From: Gorsachius magnificus
Taxonomy: Eukaryota > Chordata > Aves > Pelecaniformes > Ardeidae
Assembly: GCA_034008185.1 (NCBI GenBank)
Contig: CM067086.1
Location: forward strand, 13,330,507 to 13,394,506
DNA: 64,000 bases
Reading direction: 5' to 3'
Part shown: positions 24,544 to 37,737 of the stretch, piece after piece
Layout: the number at the start of each line of letters is the position of its first letter
Position numbering within the stretch: the first letter of the stretch is position 1
Made by a program: the position numbers and the translations under genes
Notes under the pieces: model-generated
Told to the model about the DNA's origin: nothing
What the model saw: only the letters and a program-made list of their open reading frames with translations
Database searches by the model: none

Positions 24544-27500
24544 CACACTAATTAACTTACGAGTAAGCTTTGTCTGTTTGAAAGCTTGCTTGTTTTTTTC
24601 CAGCTGCATCACTTGATTTAATAAAAGGTTTTATGTCTCCCAATAAATCTTGCCTGGTTTATATCCTTAGGCTGTTGTAGCTACAGCAATGTTAGTTAAT
24701 TTGCTAGCATTTGCACATACATTGCAGTCAGGTTGTGGAGAAGTATAACATAAGATAGACAGAATTTGATTCATTAGGTGATCAGCTACATGTTAGTATT
24801 TAGATTATTTTTCATCTGGCTCCTGTAAAGAACTGGCAGCCAGGACAGAGCAGGAATAGTTGGGGAAGCTGCACAGCAGAAGTGATGAGTAGGAAGGCTA
24901 CTTGTTTATTTCTTAGCAAATAAATGTGCAATTTTGCAATTTAATTTTGCATTCTGCACGTGAAATCATCAAATTCTAAAAAGCTGTCTCCACAGCTTTC
25001 TGCCTTGAGTAGTTTTCAAATTATTAATTAATAGAATAGGAAATATTTCTGGAATGCTTAATATGTATAACAAGCAAAATAATTTACTACTCACCCTTTG
25101 CTAAACACAGTCTCAACAATTTCAGTTAAAAGCTACATTCTACTGCTGTTCAGTGAAGGCTGTATTATGTGATGTTTTGACAATAAGAATTACCATCACG
25201 AAATTCAAAAGGCATTCAGTAGCTCCATTTTTATATTACATTTATTGTTTTACTAATAGCCTTTATAGTGAAATAACATAGAAGTCCACCCAGTTATTAG
25301 TCTTAATGTCCCTGAAGACAAATATAGAATGGAATTTAATTGTTTTCTTTCATATACAACAGTATTTATAATATTAATTCACTCTGGCTGAAGTGAGGGA
25401 TACCAAATCTTGTCCCAGATTTTTATATCACATGGATTTAAATGTAGTTAACAGCACAGTATGGAATCAGTGACACAATAACCAAACAGTGATGAGCTTT
25501 GGCAGCAATGTTGTCCAGATTTGTAGGAATGCAATAATTTTTTGCACTATTTTTCAACCTTTTTTTTTTTAAAGTGTTATAGGGGAAGAAGGATATATGA
25601 TGTAGGAGTCAGACAGCAGACACAGCCCTGAAACAATTGAACAATAGTGAAAAGATTATGTTTGCTTTCTCAGAGCTGAATGCCTTTCTTTATATGGCTT
25701 TGTTTTGGCTTTGCTGCACAGTTGATTATTGCAGCAATCTTTATGCCACCCGCCAGAATGGCCTATCTTTTCTAATTGTGGAACTGGACCCCTGGGCTCT
25801 AGGCATGGGCTGCACCATGACCTTCTGGAGTGCTTGTTCGTAGACTGCCACTACTTGTTCTGTTCAGCCTCATCTGCTACCTTGCCTCCTTTGAGACAGA
25901 GTTGGTGAGCCAAGTTGGGCTGCCCTATGGGCTCTTTTTGGCTGCCAGTTGAGCTAGCCTGCTGTATTAAAAGTGGTTCCACGTATGAATTTAGATTACT
26001 AAAAGAATGTTCTTCTGCTGTTGAGCCAGGAAGAATAGCCGCTTTCTTCTCTTGCTTTTTAAAGTTTTACCACAAATCTCCAATCTATTTTTTCTTCCAT
26101 TGTTCAGGGAATGCCATAGACAAAGCAGAGTAGAATATCCATCATGGGATAGACCCTGATGATCTTTTAGCTCTCAGATGTCCTTCAAACTAATTTGGAC
26201 AAAAATAAACACTGGAATTTTCTGTCCTGAGTGCTTCAGACATGATTGGTCACTGACTACCTCAAATGGGTATTTTGTCATTTGGCTTCTTCAAGTCAGG
26301 AGGATAAAAAATGGATACTGTCAGTTGAAGGCACTCTAAATAGCTTAATAGCCATTACCTTACACAGTACTTTTTACTATCCATTTTGTCTTGATTCCAA
26401 AATATGACTTTATCATTTGTTGACTACTTTTTCAGATTTGCAGTCTTGGAAGATGAAGGTGCCTTCCAGTCCCCAGAATAGCTCCCACAAATCTGTCTGA
26501 AAAAGTATTTTAGAAATGCATCACTATAAATCATTAAATATTTGTACCAGGGGGGCATACATAACCACCCATTAGGTGAATGATATTTCTTTTCAGTGCC
26601 TGGCCTGGAAAAGTTACAGTATATTGATGCTGTTAAGTGGAGCACTGATCTTTGTTTTCTATTCTTTTCACTGTGATATATGCAAATATATCCCATTACT
26701 TCAGAAGGTGAATGCATAACAATGTGGTTAAAAGTAGTTAGTATTCAAACATGTTATTTTCTCAGAATCTCACATGGTATTTAATAACCACAATAGATTG
26801 CACACAAGTGCACCACGTGTCTGTCTGTTTATACCCAGGTATCTAAAAATGTTTTATGGACAATACTTTGTGAACAATATGCAATAACACATATAGGGGA
26901 AGAAATTTTATTTTAGTTTTAATTCATCTTTCTCTGAGCTTGCAAATCCTTTTATATTTTTACAAGTGTCTGGAGGTATTAGGAGCAAGTTCTAGTGACT
27001 GAGATATTTATTAAAATCTCTGAGGACACAAATCACCTTGTTTTTTAACTTGAAAGTTAGTGCCCAAGATTTGATTCTCAAATCCCATTTTAAAAACTGG
27101 GATATAAAAACTGAATTCATAATGTAAGGCACTTTGTTAAAGATGCCAGAGTTCAAATAAAACCCCAAATTTTTATTATCTGATGTTCTTCGATTTCTAG
27201 TAGTATACTTCCTTGGCAAAAAGATTGAGCACTTAAGTGGCCTTCTTGAAGTGCTTAAAGATTACAGGACTTAGAGCTGCAATTCAGTAATAGAAAGTGC
27301 TTTTGAGAGACTGGAAGAGTTCTGGAAGCTGCCTTGAGCAAGACTTTCACATTTTAAGCTGTACTAACCCTTTTTGGACACTTACAATGCACAATCTCAA
27401 CACTGTTCTATCAGATCCTATGGAACATTGGAGAGGAATTTTTTGTGATTTTCATGCTGAGCTCTTACCTTGGAAATGCACTGAATAAAAATGGCTCTTT

Positions 27501-30500
27501 TTTAGTTGAAACAATGAAATCAGCCAATTCACAGGCGCACTTGCATGAGCAGGCATGTGCATACACTAACAGATGGTTGGGTGGTAGAGCTCTGTGTGGG
27601 CATACATGGTCATCCAAATCATCCTGTGCAGAAGTGCTAGGACCTCATATAATGGTGCAGAGTATTTTTTACCAACTTATTCTGACAATTCAGTATTTTT
27701 TCTCTATGTAAAAGTAATAGAGCTGGCATAGCTCACTGAAGAAAAAGAAATCAGGATGGTGGAGACAGAAAATCCTTGAGAAAAGGCTAGGATCAGTCAA
27801 ACTTGAAGAATATGGGGTTTTGTTTGCTTCTTGTGGTTGTTTGAGGGAGTAGTTAGCACAGACTCTGAAAAAGCAGTCTGTACAAAATCGGATGTATGAA
27901 TATTTTGTCCAATGCAAGTTGGGAGTTGCACTGATTTACATATGAAAGCAAGAAAGGGATTGAGTGCCTGTGCATCGAGCATAGAAAAACATTTGGCTGA
28001 AAATCACCTAAAATGGATAATGTTGTGCTGGAACAAGAGAGACAGCAGCAGCAGACTGTGCTACATGTACATTATCTGCACCAAACCTAGTGCCTTTATG
28101 ATCTGTATACCATTAGAGGAGTGAGTGATTGCTTCTGTGTATGACCAGATGTTTTATTTGAAGACCATTAATCAAATTTCCCAAGGCAAAAGAAACATTA
28201 GGCAATTAATTAAGATATAATACTAGTCTTGTAAGAGGTTTCTGACTACACTAATTAATCAACCCAAGTTGGAAGATTTTGTTCAAGGAGCTCTGAAACA
28301 CTTTCTGGTATACTTCAGACAAAGGAGCCGTGAGTATTGTAGAGGAGATGTGAACTGTTCGACACCCATTTTGCACTCATGTCTGCTGCTGATGTGATGG
28401 ATTGTGTGTTAGAAAGGCATGGTGAAATCAAGATTTTTTTTTTATAGTCACAAAGGCCTTTGTAATGAGCTGCGGTTGAATGAGACAAGGAAGCCCGTCT
28501 TTCTCTCTGCTGAAATAGAAGAAAAATGCTTTGAACTTTGAAGGTGAAGCCAGGCTGCTCTTTTAATTATTCATTTGGGGGGAGTATGGAAAGCATATAC
28601 AGCTAGGAAGAGCTATATCAATGATTATGCTAATTATTTTTAATGTTTAATACAACAGCATGAAGGATCCATAGGTGGAAGGCCCTTTCTTGTGGACATT
28701 GTATGCTTTCTGATGAAGGAAATGTTCCTGTGTCACTAATAGAATTTTAAAACTGCAGAAGATTCTGAAAAAGGTAAAAAACAGACAGTAGCAGAGCACT
28801 AACAAAGACTACTGTCTTGAGGGACAAGCCTTTCTTAGATTCCTCTGCTGCATGACAATAGGAACAGAGGCTTTGTATGATGAGAATCTGTTCACACCTT
28901 GCCATATTATAAGGATGTTAACTTCAAGAGAACAGAGGCCTGTATCCACTGCTGCATCTTCTTGGCAGTCCTGCAAATGGGAAGAGTATTCATGGCTGCT
29001 AGAGAGCCTGTGGGAACTTCCCCATACGTATTGATAATTGGAAGTGACTCACGTCAGTAATTACTTGAAAAATTCAGCCTCAGTGGTGTAGGAAGACACT
29101 GCATGTTTTCTCATGATGGCCACAGGCAGAATCTTTGAAGGCCAAAGTGAGAGGTTCTTCAGGTTGATAGGAGCATGATAGCAACCTTCATCTGGTGCTG
29201 AAGGTAACAAGGACAGTTCTGGGTTTTTTTATTTGAAAGCTTTTGAAATGAGGTCTAATTAGAACTCCTACTCCTCAGTATGTTGTCTGAAAGGCCTGCA
29301 CAGGTAAGTTTATGAGAAGATTTCATATGGTCAGTCATGCAGGAAATAAAGCAATTTGAAATAGAAGATCAGATGATTTGAAGACTATGTTTAAGAAAAG
29401 TAACCATTAGATATGAAAATAAGTAAGAAAAGATCTCTTTTGACACATTATCAACTATAGCAGTCAGGAAAATTAATGAAATATTCTTGTCAATTTTCAG
29501 ACTGACAGTTAATATACAGATGGGTGTACTTGTTTCCTCATTTAATGAAGTACATTTTGGTTGATTTGTCAAGTGACTTTCCAGAAACTTACCTGTTTAG
29601 ATAGGCATCATCTGGAGTTCTCTCCAGAGAATATGCCTATGTAAGAAGTAGAAAAAAAGTTAATTAATCAAAAGGGTCTAAAGCACTTAAAAATTGAAAA
29701 TGGAGAGCCTGCAGTTATTAAAAATTAAGAAGTAAAAAGTTTCAATATCATAGAAGATCTTTGACAATTAAGGTAGCAAAATGGATGGGGTCTTGACAGA
29801 CTGAGTCAGATAAGACGTTGGGAACTGTATTGTGTGGGGTTTATGTGATGAACAGTGGCTGTCAGCCAAAAAGAAATCTGCTAACTCAAACAAGGTTAAA
29901 CAAATACCAATGAGAACTAAAGGGCAAACAGTGGTTGTAGCATAGTTTCTCCAAAAAAGACGGGCATGAGAGTAAAATATCTTACGATGGTTAAGGGGAA
30001 GATACCAAAATAAAAGAACATGACTGAGAGACTAACTTGCCTGTTAGCTTGGGAAAGCTGCAAGATGTATGTTTCCATAGAAACAAAAATGACAGATTTC
30101 TTTAAATGGTTGCTCCATGGGCCAGAGTATTTCCTTACTGCCTAGAGAGGGTTTATTGGCAATGGATAGAACAGGCAGGTGCCAAACTGATGAAATCATC
30201 ACTGGTAATGAAACCATTAATTGAGATAGAAATCTTTGCGGAGGAAGATATTACAGTAGCTGACACGTATGGAATAATAAATACACTATAATGCAATGCT
30301 CACTCGTCTTTGACGGGCTTTTAAAACTGTGTTAATTGGTCTAATAAAAGATATTCCAGCTTCCCAAAAGATTTGTCTTTGTTCCGTTGTTAGATTATCA
30401 TGGACTGAAAAAAAAGTTGCTATTTAGTTATAGCCGTTATAGTTATTTATAGCACATCTTTTTTTTTCCTGAGATCTTTCAGGAAAAAACAGAAACACTG

Positions 30501-33500
30501 ATTTTTCTTCAGAAAAGAACAAGAAAGTGCAAAAAAAAAGTTATATATGTACACAAATATCTGTGAGGAAAAAGCCTGTATACGTTATTGAAAAACTTCT
30601 AAAAATTTGCACTGATTTTTGAGTACATATTAAGGTAGCAGAAGGACATTTCTAGGGCTTACCTGTGTAGCACAAGTTTAGAAGATGGGGCAAAATATTA
30701 AATATTTGGTAAATTTTTTTAGGAATCATTTTAGTGCCAACAACATTGTATCACCTGCATCATCATCTGATGAAAATGTGAAATTATTCTTCACATTTTC
30801 AAGCTTAGGGTTGTGAATAAGTTTCTAAGTTGTTCTTGAGGGTGCCTCTTACACACTGGTTCTTCTAGGTACTTCTAGATGTGAACTTCTAGACAATAAA
30901 ATAACCTGAAAGCAGAAGTGTGTCATTTGGGCCCTAGTGGCAATGTAATTATTATAAGAAGAAATTGTTTTATTTTTTCTTAATTCTTTTTCTTCTCAGG
31001 ATGGATGCCTGGGTAGGATTATGTTAAAAGGAGATTTCAGGGTAGTTTAGTAAGCTAGTTTACTAGTTAACAGTAAGTTTTCCTGGAAAAAAAGTAAATA
31101 ATATCTGTTCAATTCCTTTCTGTGTAGGTGAATTTACTTAGACAAGTGAGAAGTTTAAAACACAAGATGATTGTTTTGTATCTATTCATGTAGTTTTATT
31201 TACACAGAGCAATATGTGAAATTCCTAAGATCCCATTTTGATCTCAGACACCAATGGCCAGACAAGAGAGCTGGTTCTACAGTCACTAAGCACTTGTATA
31301 TATACTGTACCCATGTTAAGGCTTAGTACCGGTATCCTCTCGGAAGAAAGAAATGTAGTTCAATGGAATAGTGACCCCAAGGTAACTTTTCTAGAGAGTC
31401 CATGTCTAAGGATTGATCTGGCAGTATAAAAGGAGTTATAAAGCAGGTAAGAATTTTTGTGCCTAACAGTAGTGCAAGTACAGAGAAAATGAGAAAAAGA
31501 AAAAAATAAGATCCTGAATTTGAAAAGAGAGGAAAATATGATGAATGAAGTACTAGATGAAATCAGAGAGAGAAATATTTGGCCAGAATTTAACATTATA
31601 TCTATGTAAAGCTAATGTAACTAGAAAAACATGTAATATAGTAGTGTTTTTTGGTGATATGCCATCACCATTTTCCTCCGGGTTCCCATACTGTAGTGTG
31701 AATTTCTTTTTTCATATCTTTTTTTTCAGTATTCTTCTAAAAGCTTGGCAAACTGTGTGTCATGGCTGCTCTGCTACTATTACTGAATAACTTGCTAATA
31801 GTGGAATGATGATCAGAAAGAAAAAGATATTCTGAGTAACTTTTTTTTTTTTTTAACAAGCAGAACTTAAATCCTATCATCTAGCAAATAAACAAAAGTA
31901 GAAATTATGTGGTCAATTTTGATATGTGACTAATACTTTGGACACTAATGTTCATGAACTGACTCAAATTGTGACCTGGTTATTGCGGGGTTGTTAGAGT
32001 TTATATTGTTAGAATATGATAAAAAACATATTTTTTACACAGGAAGAACTAATGCTACCCTTATTCTGTTTAATATTTAATGATTTCAGATTTTCTAGTC
32101 TCAAGCAAGTTTTTCTCACACAAATCATATCATTTCTTTGACAAATTCTGTATAGTTGATAGGGCAGATCATTTTGTCTTCATTGTTCTGATTAAATAAT
32201 GTTGGGATTTTTATCATCTAGGTCTGCAGTATTCCAAATGTAGAAACATGCTACTGCCACATTTGAAGAAGGATCAGGGCATATCATCCAATATATGAAA
32301 GTCTGAAATGAGAGAAGATCGCATCAGGATATTGTTGGAAAGGTAATTTTTATCATAGCCTGACATACCTCTCTATACAGCTTACTCCAATTAGTATTTA
32401 TAAGTTGGTAAGTTAAGGGTCATGCATGTTGCCATTCTTGTTTTGAAGTTAAATCCTCGATAAAATGTATTTTATGCAGCTACAGTGTTCATTATTTCAC
32501 ACTGAGGTTTTGGGTTTTTTTTCCGTTTTTAAATAAGCTATATATCACTGGAATGCTTCATCTCTACTGTGAATTGGAATATTTTTCAGGCTAAATGGTC
32601 AATATTATCATATGCTTAAATAGTTTTATTTTTACATTTCAGAAATGTATACATTATTATTTAATAAAATCAACAATCCTGTAGTTCTAACTGAAGCAAA
32701 GCTTCAATATGTACAGTTATTGCTTTGAAGTCCATCGGATCAAGATCTTATTGTGGATATTTATGTTTCTGGGGAACGGATGAGACTGAAGAGGAGGAGA
32801 AAGAAAACAGGGAAAGCCAAATTTGGACTAACAAATGTTTCCAGCAAAACTTCCATTCACGATTGGGGCCAAAGTTTCAGGAAAGGTTCTAGCAACATTA
32901 GTAATAACTGAATACTACGCCTTTTCATACTGTTTCTATGGAAAACTACTATACCACCTTGATCCTGTCAGTTTCTGTTTTCTCATGTCTCTGATACCCT
33001 AATTATTTATGGAACACACTTGACTTTAAATTCATGTACAGTCAAGTGGAATTGATTTGTTTTACTATGAGAGTAGTAAGCTTGCCCCCCATATCCTTGC
33101 AATATAAGGTATTTGTGTATTTTAAATGTACACAACTAATACAAGAATGTATTTAAAACAAAAAGAAATTCTGAGACAAGAAAACATTCCTATCCAGAAA
33201 AACATACAGGTATATATACCTATGACTCACTGAATTTATAAAATTGGATCACATGTTTAAATATCTGCAGCATTCCATGTTTGAATAGGGATGGACACAT
33301 CCATAAGTGTTTTCTTTAGCCAAGTCCCAACAGAGTGTAAATTAAAGTGTGTAGGTAATAGATTTTCTAATGCTAGGTGGGTAAATTGTGGGTTTAGTTG
33401 TTTACATGACTGCCTGTTAAGACAAGACTCAAGTGCAAGCCAGGTTTCCCTTTCCTCCATTTCTTACTTTCCATGGGAAGGAAACACACAGAAAGATCAG

Positions 33501-36500
33501 AGGACAGCTAAGGCATGTGTCAGCCTAGGTGGTAGAGCGTGTCAAGGAGCTTATCTATCTATCTTGTGGTTGTGTGGAGTAAGATTGTTCAGGTGTTCAT
33601 CTACAGAAGTATATGGTCAATTTACTAACCCAGAAATAACTGCATTGTTACTTTTGTGGGAGTGTGAAGGAAAGTCTGACTGCAGAAAAACCTGAAGAAA
33701 TGTATGGTTAGATAATGAGTAATGCTAGTGGTAAAATTGTTCAGAATGAAAGCATTTTGTGAATTCCAGCATGAACATCAAGAAATTTTGTTTCATGATT
33801 AAAGATTGAGATAACCAAGCCAAAATGAATGTGCTGCTATTTATTAATCCTTGGTCAGTAGGCTTCTTCCATCATTCTCCAGATATTTTTGTGCGGCTCT
33901 TTTCAGAGCCCTTATTTCAGTATAAATGGAAATGAAATCTAGTTATGTGAAGCTTTGCCTTCATTTTCTGCAGTGACACCATTTGCACAGTTTATTATTT
34001 GTCTCTTGTTAATTTGGATCCCTTCACAGCTGTGCTACAGTAACTGACACAGAAGTTGGCCTTTATGGGGTGTGCTGTGCATGCAAAGACAAGCATTCCA
34101 GTTCAGAGAGTGCTAAGAGATTGACATGTGAACAATCCAAAGCCCACATTTTCTCTAGAATCCTCTCAGGCACCATCACATCAGTCAGATCACTACCAGT
34201 ATATTGACATACGTACCGAGCTAGCCAAAAGATCTTAAATGTCTTCCTTTGCCATTAGGCGTGAGCTTTGTACCCTGTGTCACATGTCCATCCTTTCCAG
34301 TAGAAAAAAGCATGCTACAAGAGACATGAATCAGTATAAAATCAAGGAATTTGCATTATAATCTCAGTTTGGACACTGGCTTTCTTATGATTTTGGCATG
34401 CCATTTTATTTTGACCTCTTACCACCTTTCACAAATATCTGTATGCATCGCAGTCAGATATTAGAGCAGGAAACACATCAGGGCTTTGACTGGGAAAAGC
34501 ATGTGCTTCATTATGGTAGATCTCTTTATCTTTGTATCTAGTGTTGACAAGGATGCAAGTTATTTTGGAGTAAATGAGGTTTCACTTGGCTTAATCTGCT
34601 TGTTCTGTCATTTGGCCCTTTATCATTATGACTTCTAGTTGACTTTTTGCTTTTTTTCAGCCTTTATGTGACTCAGAATGAAACAGTTGAAACTCCATGG
34701 GCCCTTTCACTAGGGCAAGCAGAAGTCCCCTTTGTTCCCTGCTGCTCTACTGAAGCAGAGCACCATGCCTCTGCCTTGTAAGGACACACTTAAGTGTTTA
34801 AAAGAAACTTCCAGGCATGAGGAAACTTTGAAGTCACTCTTGATATTCTGTCATTGGAGAAAAAGGAAGTAGTGACAGCCTATGATTTGTCACAACACAA
34901 GAAATAACCTTTGAATAATTGGTCTCATTAGATAGAGGCTTGTTGTTATGGTAATATTATCATCCCAGCTGATGCAGAAAACTGAACAGGGTCATAAACC
35001 AGCAATTACAAGACATGTCAGAGTGAAAGAATTGGGTAAGAAATAGTCTTTCAGGAAGTGATTGTTGGCAGTTTTCCCAGGAAGCTTCTAACCCAGAGAT
35101 GCCTGATTCACCTAATCCCTTGCTGCAGTCCACATAGCACAACAATAATTGCCTGCTTACTGATTGAGGATCTTGAGATCAAGACCATTCACCGAATCCT
35201 GAGTGCTCCATATTGAGCTAGGAGATTCTTTTCTCTACCTGTCCCATTCAGGGACAGACTGACTTTATCATACAAGCCCTTAAGGCTCCAGTTACAATAC
35301 TGAAACCTTTAAAAATGTTCAGCAGTTTGTGAGTGATGTGATCATACTGTGTATATTCAGTGCATAGTATATGCAGAAAGATGGTTGCAGAAGGGAAGAT
35401 TTTGATGTTGGTGCTTTTGAAAAGCTCAACAGAAACAGTGAAAAGCAAGAATGGTTTTTAAAAAGAGATGAAAGATTAGGGGTGTTGTTAGTATGAAAAA
35501 TTCTTTGCTGTGCTAAGATGAACTTTGTTAAATTAGATTTTTTTTTTTAACCTCATTTAATGAGCAAAAAGAAAGCTTAATTAAAACAAACAGCATGATT
35601 TAACTGTGGAGAGTAAAATTTAACTGTAAGATAAATAGTATCAATGGGTTGCTTGGGTATTTATGAAGGCAAAATTCTCTCTATCCTCTTACTTGTTATT
35701 TAGCCTATGAATGCTCTCATGATTTATCTCCAGTTTCAAGTGATACAAAATTAAGGAGTTATATGTTATAGGTTGCAGGTAGATCACCAGTTGTTTTGCT
35801 GAAGTGCTGCACATTAGGCACCCCAGTTTCTGCACTGATTCTGTCCAGAACCTTTCATTCACATGCAAAGAGAAAGAATAGTCCAGTGACTGGAGTTCTG
35901 GACAAGGACTGGAGAACACTGCCACTGACCTCTTGTGGGAATTAGACCAATCTAGGAGACTTCTGATTAGCTGCGTATACAGAACCGTAATATTTGAACA
36001 TTTCACATTGTCTTTCAGTCCTGAAGGGCTTGTCCTGAAAAGCATTTATCCTTTTTTTTTTTTTTTCCTGATAGAGGATACTGCCTTGGTATAACCTTTA
36101 ATGTGCTCATCCTTGTAGCACTGCTGTGAAATTAAGAAGTACTCTTTACACATTTTAGAAGCAAAACCAGACTTGAGTGCTATTCAGAAAGATTAATTTT
36201 GGCTAGAGAAGTTTAACTTTAGCTGTGCAATCTCTGGAGGCCTGCCTTTTTTGGAAAGAGGGAGGCTTCTCCAGTGGTCATCTTGCATGAAAAGCCTAGC
36301 TTAGTCGCTCTTAGTCGTCTTCTAGAAGGATCCCTTTCATTCTCCATTGACGAGTTACTTTCGGATTCTCTGAAGTGAGGGTAAGAGGACTTCTATGTTT
36401 AACAGCACTGTGTTGGGAAAAAATGATTAAACTTGCATGGTGCTCAAATATTTTGTTTCAGAAGTCTTAAAGAAACAGACATAAGTACTGTGTGACAGTT

Positions 36501-37163
36501 TGAAGATCTCATAGGTACTTTTTGAAAAGGTATAAGTGAACTAGCATTTCATTGGCTGTGACAATATGTCATAAAGCTCACTGCACCAGTGTTAATGCTG
36601 AAATACCTAAAAGTGTACAGCTGGATCCCACCCCCACTGTCAGGTTTATAGGTAGCCAAAATTAAGAAGCAGCAGTCACTCTTTCTTCCTTATGGCAGGC
36701 ACCAGCAGCATTCTCAGGTTTTGCAGAGGGCTAAATGCAACCTAAAATGTTTTTCTGCCCTTCAGTGAACAAGAAAATTTTTCTACAGTTTAAAACCAGG
36801 TTTAGCTCAATTTTAGAACATCCTTTTTACACTAGCAGACCTGCGGCTCAGGATTGCCAGCACAGCCATCATACCTAGCTTCATGCCTTGTGTTTGATCC
36901 CATTCAAAAGATAATGCTGATTTGCACTAATAGAATCAGTACAGCTATTTTGATGCTCTTAGCGGGCTAGTGTTTCCTCATTTTGTTAAAAATTACTGTT
37001 CGGAATAGCATGCGAGGAAGTGAAGTAACAGAACTGCTGTGTTGCATTCTCCCTTGTCCAAGCCTTCATCATGAGATGACATTGAAAATGAAATTATTAG
37101 GTCACTAAAGCCTAAAACTGACTAGAGCTATTAATTCCTATGCAACTGCTATTTCATGTTAGC

Positions 37164-37198
37164 AAATATATATAGCTGTGTGTAAATATATAGCTGTG
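37164..37198. repeat. Short direct repeat at a CR1 5' junction
   Basis: AAATATATATAGCTGTG at 37164 and AAATATATAGCTGTG at 37184 lie directly before the truncated CR1 that starts about 37200. Confidence 0.6.
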
Positions 37199-37199
37199 A

Positions 37200-37680
37200 G
37201 CAGTTTTGGGCCCCACAATTTAAGGAGGATGTGAAGGTCCTTGAAGATGTCCAGAGGAGGACAACAAAGCTGGTGAAAGGGCTGGAAGGAATGGCCTGTG
37301 AGGAGTGGCTAAGGACTTTGGGCTTGTCTCATTTGGAGAAAAGGTGGCTGAGGGGCAACTTCATTGCTTTCTACAGCTTCCTGAGGAGGGGATGTGGAGC
37401 GGGAGGTGCTGGTGTTTTCTCCCTGGTATCCAGTGATAGGACACACATGAATGCTTCAAAGCTGCACCAGGGGAGGTTTAGACTGGACATTAAGAGGCAT
37501 TTCTTTACTGAGAGGGTGGTCAAACACAGGAACAGGCTTCCTAGAGAGGCAGTCGATGCCCCAAGCCTGTCAGCGTTTGAGGCACTTTGACAATGCCCTT
37601 AATAATGTGCTTTAACTTGGTCAGCCCTGAATTGGTCAGGCAGTTGGACTAAATGATCATGGTAGGTCCCTTACAACTGA
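37200..37680 (+). mobile_element. CR1 LINE 3' fragment, plus strand
   Basis: A 5'-truncated CR1 reading left to right: GGGCCCCACAATTTAAGGAG, then the C-terminal ORF2 region (37231-37590) with VLEDVQRRTTKLVKGLEG, LGLSHLEKRWLRGNF, GRFRLDIKRHFFTERVVKH and LPREAVDAPSLSAF. It ends with a 3' untranslated part (GGACTAAATGATCATGGTAG) and an ATTCT tail. The sequence differs clearly from copies A and B, for example VFSLVSSDRT where B has [10 protein letters not shown], so it belongs to another subfamily. The endonuclease and reverse transcriptase are absent. Confidence 0.88.
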
Positions 37681-37737
37681 AATATTCTGTTCTATTCTAT
37701 TCTATCCTATCCTATCCTATTCTATTCTATTCTATAT
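37681..37737 (+). repeat. (TATTC/TATCC)n pentamer tail of the CR1
   Basis: The CR1 3' tail is expanded into about ten pentamers, TATTC with a central block of TATCC. CR1 tails normally carry only two to four octamers, so this one has grown into a microsatellite. Confidence 0.85.

Larger units (their letters stand above)
16700..37160. other. Long gene-poor AT-rich stretch
   Basis: No exon of a known gene was recognised on either strand. By human synteny SYT9 should lie in this direction on the minus strand, but its C2-domain signatures were not found by eye. Items inside listed separately are low-stop segments at 19412-19997 and 20970-21500 and a short TG/TA repeat at 24522-24543. Isolated open frames (for example 33291-33695, 134 codons) show no family features. 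Confidence 0.45.

Noticed and set aside
33291..33695. 134-codon plus-strand open frame
   Set aside because: No domain, signal peptide or splice context. Low-complexity composition and an isolated position fit a chance frame.
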